A stretch of 64,000 nt of DNA from Eudromia elegans. Its lineage: Eukaryota > Chordata > Aves > Tinamiformes > Tinamidae. Positions 1 through 11,444 of the stretch are shown here, piece by piece (position 1 is the stretch's first letter; each line of letters opens with the position of its first letter). Under the pieces are notes generated by a model, which had not been told where the DNA came from, made no database searches, and saw nothing but the letters and a program-made list of their open reading frames with translations. The position numbers and the translations under genes were made by a program. The stretch is taken from NCBI GenBank assembly GCA_003342815.1, contig PTEX01000297.1, positions 111,770-175,769 of the forward strand, given 5' to 3'.

Positions 1-278
1 AATCATTCCTTCAAAAATGAAATTACTGTATTCTTCCAAAGATAAGAATCTGATGGATGATACAGGCATATCAGATGTTTGCACTGGTTTTGATGTTAAC
101 TGACTGCACACAAAAAAGAAAATAGAATACATAAAATGTATATGTTAATTAGTTTTTGTAGACAATGTTTGAATGCCCAGCCTGGAGCTATGTTTTTAAA
201 TGACCAGCAAGATTGGAATATCAGAGCATTTTCTAAGAATGTAAAATACAAACAGCTTTTGTATTTCCTGGCCTTTGG

Positions 279-297
279 AAAAAAAAAAAAAAAAAAA
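279..297. repeat. poly-A tract (A19)
   Basis: Uninterrupted run of 19 A. It is followed by further A/C-rich low-complexity DNA to about 320 and a (TTTG)-like stretch near 346-372. No polyadenylation signal or retroposed body was recognised upstream, so it is treated as simple sequence. Confidence 0.9.
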
Positions 298-3113
298 TGA
301 AAAACCAACAACAAAAAAACCCCCCACCATGATTAGTCAAAGGAGTTTGTTTTTGTTTGTTTTTATTTTTTAAAGTATTCGGGAAAAAAAAAAATCTGAA
401 TGCTGACCCCAAATCCATTAAAGTTCTTGACAAATTCAGTGAACAGAACCCAATACCTGGACAGCTCCATATTTTACTGGTTTGCCAGTCTGGGTGTCCG
501 TCTCCTTTTCTGTGAGTGCTCCCTGTCAATAAGGTATCTAGATTCAAGAACGCTTGACTGCTCAATCATGTCCTTGCCATATATTTGTAATTTTGTTCAG
601 ATAAATGCTTAAGAAAACAAAATAAAACAAAAAACAAGTAGCATAACAACCATTTTGGTAAAACAGAATATATAAATTGACAGAAATTATTTTGCTGGAG
701 GATGTGTGTTTGCATGGAAGAGACTTTAATATGTATGTACAGAGATTTAAGAAATGAGATTCAAGAGGCTTTATCAATGCATGCGCTGCTTTGATCATAT
801 TTGTACTGCTCTGGGGGTAAATGTCTCACTATGCTAAGTCAACAGGCTGCTTTCTTTTAATGTGTACTCTTTAGGTAAAGAAATTTCTATAAGACAAATA
901 TGTCTATAAACCATCACAAATGTGCACTTATGTATACAGAAGAATAAATACATTAAGTACAGAAATCTGTCACTCAGAATTCTTTTTTTTTTTCATATTT
1001 CTTTTCAGCTTGTGAGATATACAGATTGAATAATCTTGCAACTCTGTTCCCTTGTGTGAGCTTGTGGGGTTTTTTTCCCACACACATTTTTCTTGAAGTT
1101 ACTAATAATTATAGTGCTAGAATAATTACTCTAAAAATGTGTTTCACTATAAAGCAATGTAATGTGTGCATAAGAAGAGAGTTGAATGTTCCAGAAAGTA
1201 AAAATGATTGTCACTATTGATGGTAATAGCCACATCCCTTTCTCTATAAACATCTTTGATTTTCTTTATTTGAAGAGTAGTCAAGATACATGACATCAAA
1301 ACATGGTCTTAGCTATGCTGATTTAAATGCAGAGTTAATGCATTTAAGTGTTCTTAACAAAAGACCTGAATTTAATTTGGTTTCAAAGTACAAAAATTGT
1401 ATTTTACTAGCAACCTGCCAGGAAGAGGTTCTGAATCTTTTTTTTCTTCCCTACTCCTTTGATTCACACCCTTTGAAAGCATATCTATTTATATATTGCT
1501 TTATACATTCAATCACAGCTTATTTTGCATTTCTCATTGGGATATCATTTAAGCATAAGTCAAGCTCTGTTACATACAGTCAGACGCGTTAATAGAAAAG
1601 ATTACTGAAATACCAAAAGTGCTGATTAAAACAAAGCCCTAGTGGATTCTTCAATAAATATTTTTAGAATATTGTATGTACCTTACAATGTTTTTTTAAG
1701 AACTGTAAGCTCTGGTGGGCTGTGGGAAAGATTCAGCAAGGCAGACCCCAAAATGAGCCCAAACCAATTTAAGATAGCATAAATATGTTTATGTGCAACA
1801 GTTTAGCATCATTATTCTCTTATTGACAGAACATTGAAAATCACTTTCTTCTTCATTCCATTCTGAATTATGGGAATTTGTGCTTCTCTGGGTGATGAGC
1901 CACATCCCCAGAGGCCAGCAGGGTCAGGCAACTGCAAAATACCCTCCTATTTCCAGCTTTCCAGCTAGGGGAGAGCAAACTGTCTGTACTTGGCAGAGTG
2001 ATGTACAGCGATGGGCAAGAGCATGGCCCAGTTAGACAGGAGATGTCCATACTCGGTTGCTTTCAGCACTACGCTGTAACCCTATCTCCAGGTATCCTAG
2101 AAGGAAATCACTGAGTGCTGTCATCTACATTGATTCCTTGGCCAGGAATGTCCTTTTTAGGACACTTGATTTCCTGAACCTTCTGCTAATAGAACATCTC
2201 AAAATGTACCCCCCAACCTACATCTTTTGGGATGTCTTGGAGCTATAAAGGAGGAGGCTGCATCTGTTCTGCTACCATAATTCATGCAAGAGAATTTCAA
2301 TGGACAAAGATTTCAGACAAGAGAGGAGAGAAGAGAGGACAGGTCAGGAGGTACACGCATTTAACACATTATAAGTTGATACATTCTGGAAATTTCTGTG
2401 GCAAAACAGACATGCCACTGTACTTTGCTTTAAGCATGAACACTAGAAAATAAGACCTATTAGATTTTTGTTCAAACTTAGTAGACAAACGGCTTAGTTA
2501 AATATGAAGATATGAAGTCTTTTCTTAACCTTTAGACCATTGTGACTTGAAGAAGAAGGAAAGAATACACACAGTTTTGGGGAAAATATAAGATTCCTGT
2601 TTCTGATCATTTTGGCTGAGGTCTCATAATCTTGTCTACCATTTATGTGTGTGTGTGTTTACATATGTATACAATATATGTTTTTTCTAGTTATATTTTT
2701 CTAATGATAAAAGCCTATAGCTTGTATATCTCGGTTTACAGACTGAACTTTTATTTGCATTACAGAAATGCATGTGGGTAAATGCAGCTTACAAAAGCTG
2801 CTTGCCATGATTGAACAAACTGTAGTAAAGTTGATGTATAGAAACTAGATCACTATCCACAATGACTATAATAATCTAGGCCAAGTAAATGAAGTGAGTG
2901 TGGAGGAACCTGACTTTATAAATAAGCTCAAATATCTGTATTGCCTGTTGCCATGTAATGTATCACAAGGTTGTAATGAGAGCAAAAAATAACAATAAAA
3001 ATGCAACAATAAGAACTGATACAAACTTCATGTAAGTGAGTAATTCTAATAACCTAGAAAAATTATGTTCTCTGCTGTATAGACCAAATATGGATGAGGA
3101 ACTTTCATAACAT

Positions 3114-3130
3114 AAAAAAAAAAAAAAAAA
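3114..3130. repeat. poly-A tract (A17)
   Basis: Uninterrupted A run in otherwise unremarkable noncoding DNA. No target-site duplication was noticed around it. Confidence 0.9.
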
Positions 3131-3720
3131 TTGAAGTCTCCCTCAGGGCTATTAAATGAGACTGTAAGAACAAATATAGACAGACATTTGATTTAAAACA
3201 AAAGCATGATTAAGTGTTTATTGATACCAAACTTTCACTTCCCATAGCAACACTCACATATCAATTTAGCCTTGAGTTTTGCAGATAGTAAGTATTTAAT
3301 TGTTTTAATCCAAACTAAATGTAGTCAGAGAGTAAACAGACCAGATGAATCTTTTAAACTGAAGGTGTCCGAAAGGACCATAGTCTCTGTGCTTCTGTGG
3401 CAGCTCCATTAGAGTTGTCAGGCAAAGATTTTCTAGTGTGGAAATGGACTTCTGGTTAGTGAAGAAAATGGAGAAAACGTATTTAAAAAACTATCTACCA
3501 TGAGATTAGAAAATAAGTGTCCCTGAGTTGAAGGATATATAGCCGCTGTCACAGCCAAACAGACTGTTAAGAAACTTGCAATCCTGTTTCCTATAGACAG
3601 AGCAAGTCATTTAAAATGTCTTTGGACCCTGGTCTCACTTGGAATTATTTTGTGGCTTTGGTTCAGGAGCAAACATATCTCATCCCATAGAGCTATTTAA
3701 ATTTCACTAAGAATTGTGCC

Positions 3721-3746
3721 TTTTTTTTTTTTTTTTTTTTTTTTTT
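3721..3746. repeat. poly-T tract (T26)
   Basis: Uninterrupted 26-T run, among the longest homopolymers in the window. It could be the reverse-strand tail of a retroposed sequence, but nothing recognisable lies next to it. It ends in TTTAGG, so it would also look like a polypyrimidine tract and AG acceptor, without other exon evidence. Confidence 0.9.
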
Positions 3747-5498
3747 AGGCTTTAGCTTCTTAACAACAGTGTTGTAAATTGAACACTTCCAATTACAGTG
3801 GAGGACCAGATCACAATGTCTTAATCCTGCATGCTCATCTATGGATAGCACTAGAAGCAACTGAAGTGATAATCTCAAGAGGTCAGTAAACAAGGCTGTC
3901 TCAGCGTGTTAAACTGTGACAAACGTCTTCACACAGTCACCTTTACTCTATGGAAAAGCTGAAAGAAGGCTATGGACCAAAAAATCTTACAACATCTGCA
4001 TTAGATTACAGTACATTAAATCTAATATATCAAGAACACAGAAACTGAGCAAAGATCAATGCTGGAGAAAAGCTGATGTTATTCCCTGTTTTGTGTGAAC
4101 AAAAAGCAAATTTGGACTTTGCAATACCATTCTAAGACAAGTTATGAACTTCCTGGATTCTCTAATTGAGACATGCAAAACACTCAAACCCAAACCTCAA
4201 AAACACTAGAATGCTGAATACAAAAATTCCAGCCCTGATTGCATTTGACAGATGTGGCTGGATTTAGCTTCTACTTCGCTCTCTAGGAAGGTAATTATAT
4301 TGGTACTGTTTGTTATCCTGAGTATTTATCTCTTTGATAAGGAGAAAGGTGAGAATGAAGTTCATGTTACAGCACCATAAAATTCACAACATTTCTGCAG
4401 TGCTTTAGAATAGTCTGAAATATTCAGGGCTACCTTACAAAGGCCAATTCATAGGGCTTTCAACTCTGAATAATTAACAGAGACTTACCCATCCCCCAGG
4501 AAAATATATATAAATAAAATATTAGTAAGCCCCTAGGACAGTAAATGCATATAAGTTGTTTGCTCAATGCTGCAAAATAATGTAGACCTCCAAGTCATTA
4601 ATAGAGAAACAGGAGAGAAGTGAATAAAATACAAGAGCAAAACAATGTGTTTTCTAAACACAACCAAAGGTTTGAATATTTTTGTATCCTGCCTCACTGT
4701 GCCAAAAAGCAAGTATCTTTAAGAGAGCATAAGAATAAATTATGCATACAGTTGTGTTTTACCACTATGTTCTTTTGGCTTCAAGTGATCTGTAGCTTAA
4801 GGAGCACTTGAGCTAGTGCTATATTTGATTTATTAGATCCTGAGAGATAATGTTTTTCCCTATTAATCTGACTTTCAGAACCCATATAAACCACTGGAAC
4901 AAATTTCTGTGGCAATGACTTCCGCTGTTCAGTTATAGTTCATATACAATCCAAATAGTTATAGTACAAATACAGTTAAAACACATCTTTTTGTTTGTTG
5001 TGACTGGCTATCAAGTAATGTTTCCCAGGTCTAATTATTTCATATCCTCTTTCCTTCATTCCCTGAGATTTTATAGAATTCTTTTTGTGCTCATCCAATG
5101 TGGAAAAAAAAAATGTGGCAAATGCAGTTCTTTCTGACTATTCAATACCTTGTTTGGAAACAATATGTAAGATGTGAGACTGGCTCAGTGCTTTTTAGTC
5201 TTAGCTGAAAGTACAAGGAGACATAGGCATGTGCAATGTCCTTCTCACAAATGCGTTCCAGTAACAAGAAAAATCCAGGGCATTTGCTGTACATGTCATG
5301 TTTGAGAAAAAAGGGACCTGCGATCTGCAAATGCAGACATCAGTGCAGAAGCATTCTGTGTTTGATATGCATCAATACACACAAATGTATAAAAATATAT
5401 AAATATATATGTAAACCTAAAGATTTTGCTACTGGATAAAATGGGACTAAGAATTGCAACGCACATTTTCTGAGTTTTGTAAGATCCATTGAACCTTC

Positions 5499-5517
5499 CA
5501 AACCGCATTGCGGTTTG
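5499..5517. repeat. perfect 19-nt palindrome with two CpGs
   Basis: Nine bases (CAAACCGCA) are mirrored exactly by TGCGGTTTG around a single central T at 5508. It is GC-rich with two CpG dinucleotides in an otherwise AT-rich region, so it stands out. It could be a dyad binding site or a chance hairpin. No gene is adjacent and no function can be assigned. Confidence 0.6.
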
Positions 5518-5881
5518 TATATATATGGTTCTTTATAACAGCTTATGTTGATCAAAATGCACAATGGGGTGTCCATTTTGATGGGATTAATGAAATATTT
5601 TTATTTGGATATTTATAGTGTGCTCTGTAAACCTATCACTAATTTTGTGTTACTTGAGAAGCAGACAAGAGAGGCAGATGTGTCTCTGCATTCTTAAATC
5701 CACTTTGGAATCTATCAACTGTTTTAGAAATGATTTTACATAAATATGATCTTTGAAATATAAGTTTGCAAAGTAAAACACAAACTTGAGGATTTATTCA
5801 GAAGATTTATTAATCTCAGGAAATCTTTAAGCAAAATATGCTTCACAAATAAAATTTCTATTTTTAAAATGACTTGGCCTC

Positions 5882-5903
5882 TTTTTTTTTTTTTTTTTTT
5901 TTT
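5882..5903. repeat. poly-T tract (T22)
   Basis: Uninterrupted 22-T run in noncoding DNA, without a recognisable element beside it. Confidence 0.9.
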
Positions 5904-6307
5904 CAAATCATGTCTTAATCTGAGCCAGAACTAACTAAAAAGAGAATTTCTAAAACACATACAAGTTCTCTCCAATTACAGCACAGGTCTTAAATCACAG
6001 TTTCAAAAGAAAGCAAATGATGTGTCAGTAGTTTCACTTAACATTAACCAAGTTTCTGGATTATTAGGTTAAGAGAGACTATCTGAAATAAATACATTAC
6101 AGAAATGCAACACAGAAGTAGTCTCTGATCACTTATGCAAAAACTTATGCTGCCACACTTTGCATATAACCTGTCTTCTAATACCTACTAGCAAGTCTGA
6201 CTGTTTCTTATAAAAGCCATGGAACCTATCCTCGTCAAGTGTAAGGTCAAGTTGTAGCACAGCTATGATTCAGATGGTACTAATGAGAATTTGTATTGTT
6301 TTATATT

Positions 6308-6338
6308 AAAAGAAAAGAAAAAAAGAGAAAAAAAAAAG
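6308..6338. repeat. A/G low-complexity tract
   Basis: About 30 bases of AAAAG-type purine repeats with no pyrimidine. Simple low-complexity sequence. Confidence 0.85.
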
Positions 6339-7557
6339 CTGTTGGTACCAGAAAAATTGTCTTGTCCAAAAAGATGTAGTTGTTAATTGGAGTTAATATA
6401 AAGCAATACAAATCTATCTGGATAAAGGGTCTCTACCTTTTCAGAGAAGAAACTGTCTTTCATGCGTATCTGTTAGAACATATTTTTTTTTTTCTTAAAG
6501 CAGAAAAATAAAAAATGTATTAATCATTTTACATTCAGCTGAACTTTGAAATGGGTCACAGTCTTTGGCCACTACAGATAAGCTTACTTTCTGTAATAGC
6601 AGATAATTATTATCTTGAACAAGCTGTAATGTCAGCCAATACTATCATTATCACACTTCAAAAATAAGAGATAGATTAAAAAAAGCTTTTTGTAAAAACA
6701 AGCTTAACTCAAAAAGCATGGCAACAGTCTGAAAGAGTAATTATGGGACTCTGCACTCAATATTGCCTCTATATCTCAGCTGCTTCCATGGCAAAACTAT
6801 CTTCAGCTACTTCTATCATCTTAAATATAGATATTATTTCCTAATATATTTGAAACTGTTTGTCTTTCAAATCTCACTTTTTCTACTGTGATTGTGATTT
6901 GACCAAATAATTAATTGTATACCTAAGATTAAGCTTTGAATAACATAATATTAATATTTTTAATAATTTTTTAAATTGTAGTCAATTTTTTTTTTTTGGT
7001 GGATCTGGCTGTGAGCAAAACTGTGTGGGAGTTTCCGTGACTGAAATTATTAAAAAGAAAAAAAAAAAAAAGAACCAAAAGAAAACCATCACCTATCAGA
7101 AATAACAAGTGCTCTGCTAAGTTAAAACAATGAGCCAGTGAGCTCACTACCCTGAGCTCAGAATAAAATCTTTTCCAATTTTGAACATGCATATAAAAAT
7201 AATGCTTCATTCAGTAATGCGGGCTCCGAGCTTATATGTAACAGATGGAGGCAAATCCATGATTTTAAAGAAAGCAGACCTTGAACTTCAGTTTCACTTC
7301 CTAGTCATGAGACCTTGTTATCTAGACATCTGGTAGGGGATGTGGCAGAGGAATGTTATTTCTTTAAGGGTATCTTAAAAAGAAAAAAAAAGAAAAACCG
7401 AAGTCTCTTAGGGAAACTTGCATACAGTTTATTTCAACAAACTGCTACTTAAAGCAGATAAAGACAGCAACATGTCAGAGCTTCTATTCATTCTAACCTC
7501 AAGCAGTACTGAGAAAATGAGAATTAAATTAGGACATAGCCCCAAACAGTGTCTTTC

Positions 7558-7573
7558 TTTTTTTTTTTTTTTT
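7558..7573. repeat. poly-T tract (T16)
   Basis: Uninterrupted T run in noncoding DNA. Confidence 0.9.
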
Positions 7574-8261
7574 ACATTTAATTACCACAAAACAGCCTTG
7601 AGAGCACTGAGGTATTGATTTATTTTTGATTGCCAATGGAAACCCAAATATTTATCTATAAATAAACTTGGGCTGAGGTAGAAATGTCACTATTTCTTGA
7701 CAATCTCTCATGAACTAGTTCTTAAAATTTTATATAAATAAATTGCCAGGCAATCGCCATTCAGAAGTGCTTCCGTTATATCACTGAAATAGTCTTTACT
7801 GCATAAATAAAAAAAGAAAACCCAATTGTTTTCTCTCTCAGAAGGACTGAGAAGACAATTTTAATAAATAGTTGCTCTTCAGTCGTTTGAAGAACTTGAT
7901 ACCTCAAGACTCATTGTAGTAATTCTCCATATGACAGCTTGCACACGTTAGAGTCAAGACAGCTTTCCCCAGTGGATTTTTGTAAGAATTAAAAACTTTT
8001 TTTTTTTTCTTCCTAAAGAGTAATATAAACCACTGTAAAATATTAGGTATTTTACTCATAGACAGATTTGGAAGGGAAAATAATATAGTGGCATCTCTAA
8101 TTGTTTGAATTTGTTCTGATGTACAGAACTACCTTAACACTTTACCTGAAGGCTTACATAAAATTGTTAATTTACAGATGACAAAACCACCATAGAAGCT
8201 CTATTTCAAGAGGTAATTGTATAACATAAAATCCAAGCACTGCTGTGCTAAAAGACCATAG

Positions 8262-8386
8262 TATCACAGAATCATAGAATGGGTAAAGTTGGAAGGGGCC
8301 TATAGAGATAATCTAGTCAAACTCCTAGAGCACATGGTACAGGGTTGCATCCAGGCAGATTTTGAAGATCTCCAGAGAAGGAGACG
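8262..8386 (-). mobile_element. CR1 LINE fragment, 3' end, minus strand
   Basis: Read on the plus strand it begins ATCACAGAATCATAGAATGG and continues with GTTGGAAGGGGCC, a divergent tail matching the CR1 pattern TCCAACCC..., and ends with CCAGAGAAGGAGAC. This is the complement of the familiar 3' end of the avian CR1 LINE, whose plus-strand form ends in ATTCTATGATTCTGTG. Only about 125 bp remain and several positions differ from younger copies, so it is an old, strongly 5'-truncated insertion with no coding content. CR1 copies lack poly-A tails and usually lack clear target-site duplications, and none is seen here. Confidence 0.9.
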
Positions 8387-10099
8387 TTTAAGAGTTGCGG
8401 ATATATGGAATTTTGGTAAAAGCCAGTTAGATACCTGATTGAAGAAATCATCTTTTTCACAAAACTCATTATAATTTCAGCTCTTCTCTTGTTATGGCTG
8501 TGGACTTCACAGTGTAACTAAGAAAAGTAATCCTGTGGTCAGAACAGATTTTGATATGAGCTGACTATCTCTCCACTGGCATATTTTTATGGAGCTTCAA
8601 AATGAAGAATTCCAAAAACCTTTACCATTGTTTCACTTATTAAACTTTAGGAACTTGTCCCTTCCCTTCCCTTCCTTTCTCCTATCTTATCTATGTTGAG
8701 TATGTTTGGTGAATAGGAAGCAAACTTTCTGACAAAAAGAAATTCACATCTGTTCTGAAGTCAAGGCTTCACTAGTCAGGGAAGCCATCTTTAGCAAAAT
8801 TTAATGTTATAAATAAAGTTCTTGGTCTATTCACTAGGATCAAGGGTGGAGGAGGACCTTGGAAATTTACCCTGAGTGAATCCTAATGACCAAAGCCCCA
8901 AAAAGAACCCCAAAACTTTGAACTACATAAATTAGCTCAAGGACTAGGAGTAGTCATCCAGCAGAAGAGTCATCTCTATGAACTAATTTATCTGGGTTTT
9001 TGCACGGGCCTTGGAAGAGTTTTGCTGCTTTCTGAGTGACCTAATGTAGAGGTAGGTTGGGTTTATTTTGTAAGTTTATGACTCTTTAGCTGCATTCATG
9101 CAACTAGACTTATTAAGACAAGGTAAATTAATAAAATAAGAAAACATAAAAGACTGAAAAATCTACTTTTCCATGAATTTTATGTCTGAGTAATATTGAG
9201 GCATGTTGATGGATCACTCCAACAACTGCAAGCAACCACACCAACCTGTACTGAAAGAGTAAAACTGATAGCTAGATGGGTCTCTTTGGTGCTAGGTGCT
9301 ATGTCAGTACACAGAAAGATCATATCCTGTTCAGGACAGCTTTTACCTAAGCAAGTAAACAACACCAAACCCAAACAGATACCTGAAAAAAGAAAAGGAC
9401 TGACAAAAATTTATCTGTGTAATGATCTAAGATAGGCTTTTATATAAACCTAAATGCATTTATGCATCTATCAAATGCATTTATGTCAAAATGTTCTTTT
9501 GTGTATAAGCTAAACAACAACTATATTCACATTAACTTTCATGAAATAAATAGCGATGATTGTGGTAAAGTGGATTTCTTTTTCACTTTCATCTCTCTCT
9601 TTGCTTCCTTGCCAGTCAGTTTTCTTCTCCCATGGCATTTTGTCTGTCATCTTGAAATCTTTCATAAGCTATATAATTTACTTAGTCTTATTTGTAAACA
9701 TTTTTAAAACATTTTGGTTTTAATATTTTAGATAAAAATCTATGATTGTTACTGCCTTCCTATTTGTAAGCAATACCAGACACCCCAATATTGACTGGCT
9801 GCTGCCATTTTTTCTTCACATTATTTTCACTAGCTATCTGTAAACATACCCAATTGTGTCAGATTGTAGAAGTAAGCTTTGTCCTGTCACTTTCTACTGA
9901 GATCAGTAATCTATAAAAGAGTCTTTTCTGAAAAATAAGACCTATCTCAGGAGCTGCATGTAGCATAGCTTGACAAAGTAGCATGAGACAAGGAGTTGAT
10001 GAAAACTTCCATTTTCTCTAGCCAGGTAAAATCCAGTAACTCATGAAGTAATGTATTCTGACAAGAACAAAATCAGTATGAAAGTGTTAGTTTAAGTGG
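8387..10099. other. noncoding interval
   Basis: No gene or recognisable repeat. It contains a CCTTC-rich pyrimidine tract at about 8658-8691 and generic AT-rich sequence. Short frames near 9180-9435 on both strands are not recognised and look like chance. Confidence 0.65.
8658..8691. repeat. CCCTT-type pyrimidine tract
   Basis: About 34 bases almost entirely C and T, built from CCCTT/CCTTT units. Low-complexity simple sequence. Confidence 0.8.
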
Positions 10100-10930
10100 A
10101 AAATGTCCCACAAATTTCCACTAGCCCAGAAGAGCCCGGAGGAATAACAGCAGATAGGGGTACCTGAATGCAATGTGCTATGGCTTCTGGGTCTGCCACA
10201 GGAGAGCCATCAGATTAGGCCACCAAGCAATAATCTTTACAAGCACAGAGGATCCACAGCAGCACAGTGGCCTGCAGGAGAACTCAAATTACATCCTCAG
10301 AGGAAGGGACACTCTCCTCCCAGGGATATCGCAGGTGACCATCAGCCCCATGGTCCAGGTATGAACCCAACAAGATGAATCAATAGCAGCAAGTCTTCAG
10401 ACCTTTCAGATTAAGGGAGGTGCTACCTATGGATGTGGGACACATCATAGAATGCAAAGAGCATTTGAGTATTGCATTGGACTTGTTACAGGATTATTAA
10501 GAGTGAGAACAAAGGTGGAGAAAGGGAGGGATCTGAGTGATTTGGGGAAAAACAAACAAATGAAAAATAGAGCATAAGGGGATAAAAAGGGGCTGGTTGT
10601 GAACAAACAGGTCTGATCAGTACACTTGTATCATTTGTCTGGAGGCAGGCCATGGAGCATGAGGCCCATGTGACTGTTTCCAGCAACTGGACAGAGTACG
10701 GATACATAAGTCAACATGTGATCACAGCGAAAGTCATACTGGGCTTCTGGCCAGTAGATGAAGTGACCTGGGAGCCAGGGGTATGAGTGGGTCTTAATGG
10801 GCATGACTGTGGGCAGCTGGCTACTGGAGGGACTGGGCAGTCCTTCCTGATGAGCAGGGAGACACTGGGGTCTGGTGATCAACTGGGAGACCTGAGTCTT
10901 TTGTTTGTTTGTGTGTCCTTGTTCCAAACT
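10100..10930. other. GC-richer segment of unknown origin, possibly an old LTR or untranslated exon
   Basis: This stretch is visibly richer in G and C than its flanks and changes texture at both ends. Frames up to 98 codons exist on the minus strand (10631-10927) but their products resemble no family I know. Read on the minus strand it contains long pyrimidine-rich stretches and an AATAAT close to one end (complement of about 10490-10500). This would be compatible with a decayed retroviral-type LTR carrying a mutated polyadenylation signal, but no TG...CA ends, primer-binding site or target duplication could be established. It could equally be a noncoding exon. The segment boundaries are approximate. 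Confidence 0.3.
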
Positions 10931-10979
10931 GTGTTATCCATGTAAATTACAAATTTGCAAATATGTAAAATACTGTACA

Positions 10980-10993
10980 ATTACAATTGTAAT
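10980..10993. repeat. 14-nt AT-rich palindrome within local repeats
   Basis: ATTACAATTGTAAT is a perfect dyad. Around it, AAATTACAAAT-like words recur, and ATAGTTCCAGT occurs twice (about 11007-11017 and 11032-11042), showing a small local duplication. Probably replication slippage in AT-rich DNA. Confidence 0.6.
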
Positions 10994-11426
10994 AACAAAT
11001 TACAAATAGTTCCAGTAAATACAAATTCCAGATAGTTCCAGTGATGCCAGTGCATTTGGTTGAGGAAAGGAAGTGACTCAGAAACCTTAGTAGAGGGAAA
11101 ATGAAGAAACCAAAGAATGTCTTAGTGGTTCATGCATTTTCATCAGCTGTAGAAGCAAGAAAATCCCTACTATTCCCCATCCAAAAAAGCTAGGTCCCTT
11201 TTATCCATATAAATAACTGCTACATGTATGAGTGATTGCCAGCTATTCCTATATCTTTACCAGAACCATAATTTTTTTCTCAGTCAACCTCTCATTAAAA
11301 CAGCACAATCAAATAAAAAGGTTTTTGTAGGTAAGTCATATTTTCCTATTAACAGCAATAATAAAATCTTTAGAAAAAAAAATCATGGGTTGGGTATGTG
11401 GAAGGAAGAGTTGTGTGCACAAAAAT

Positions 11427-11444
11427 CACACACACACACACACA
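11427..11444. repeat. (CA)9 microsatellite
   Basis: Nine perfect CA units followed by TACA. Ordinary dinucleotide microsatellite. Confidence 0.95.

Larger units (their letters stand above)
1..8261. other. AT-rich noncoding interval
   Basis: No recognisable gene, RNA gene or diagnostic transposon was found here. Open frames on both strands are short and rich in Phe, Lys, Ile and Asn, as chance frames in AT-rich DNA are. The interval contains several homopolymer tracts listed separately, a short (TG)n at about 2646-2658 and AT-alternating DNA near 5391-5410. A single perfect palindrome at 5499-5517 is the only striking structure. Likely intergenic or intronic; I cannot tell which. Confidence 0.7.
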
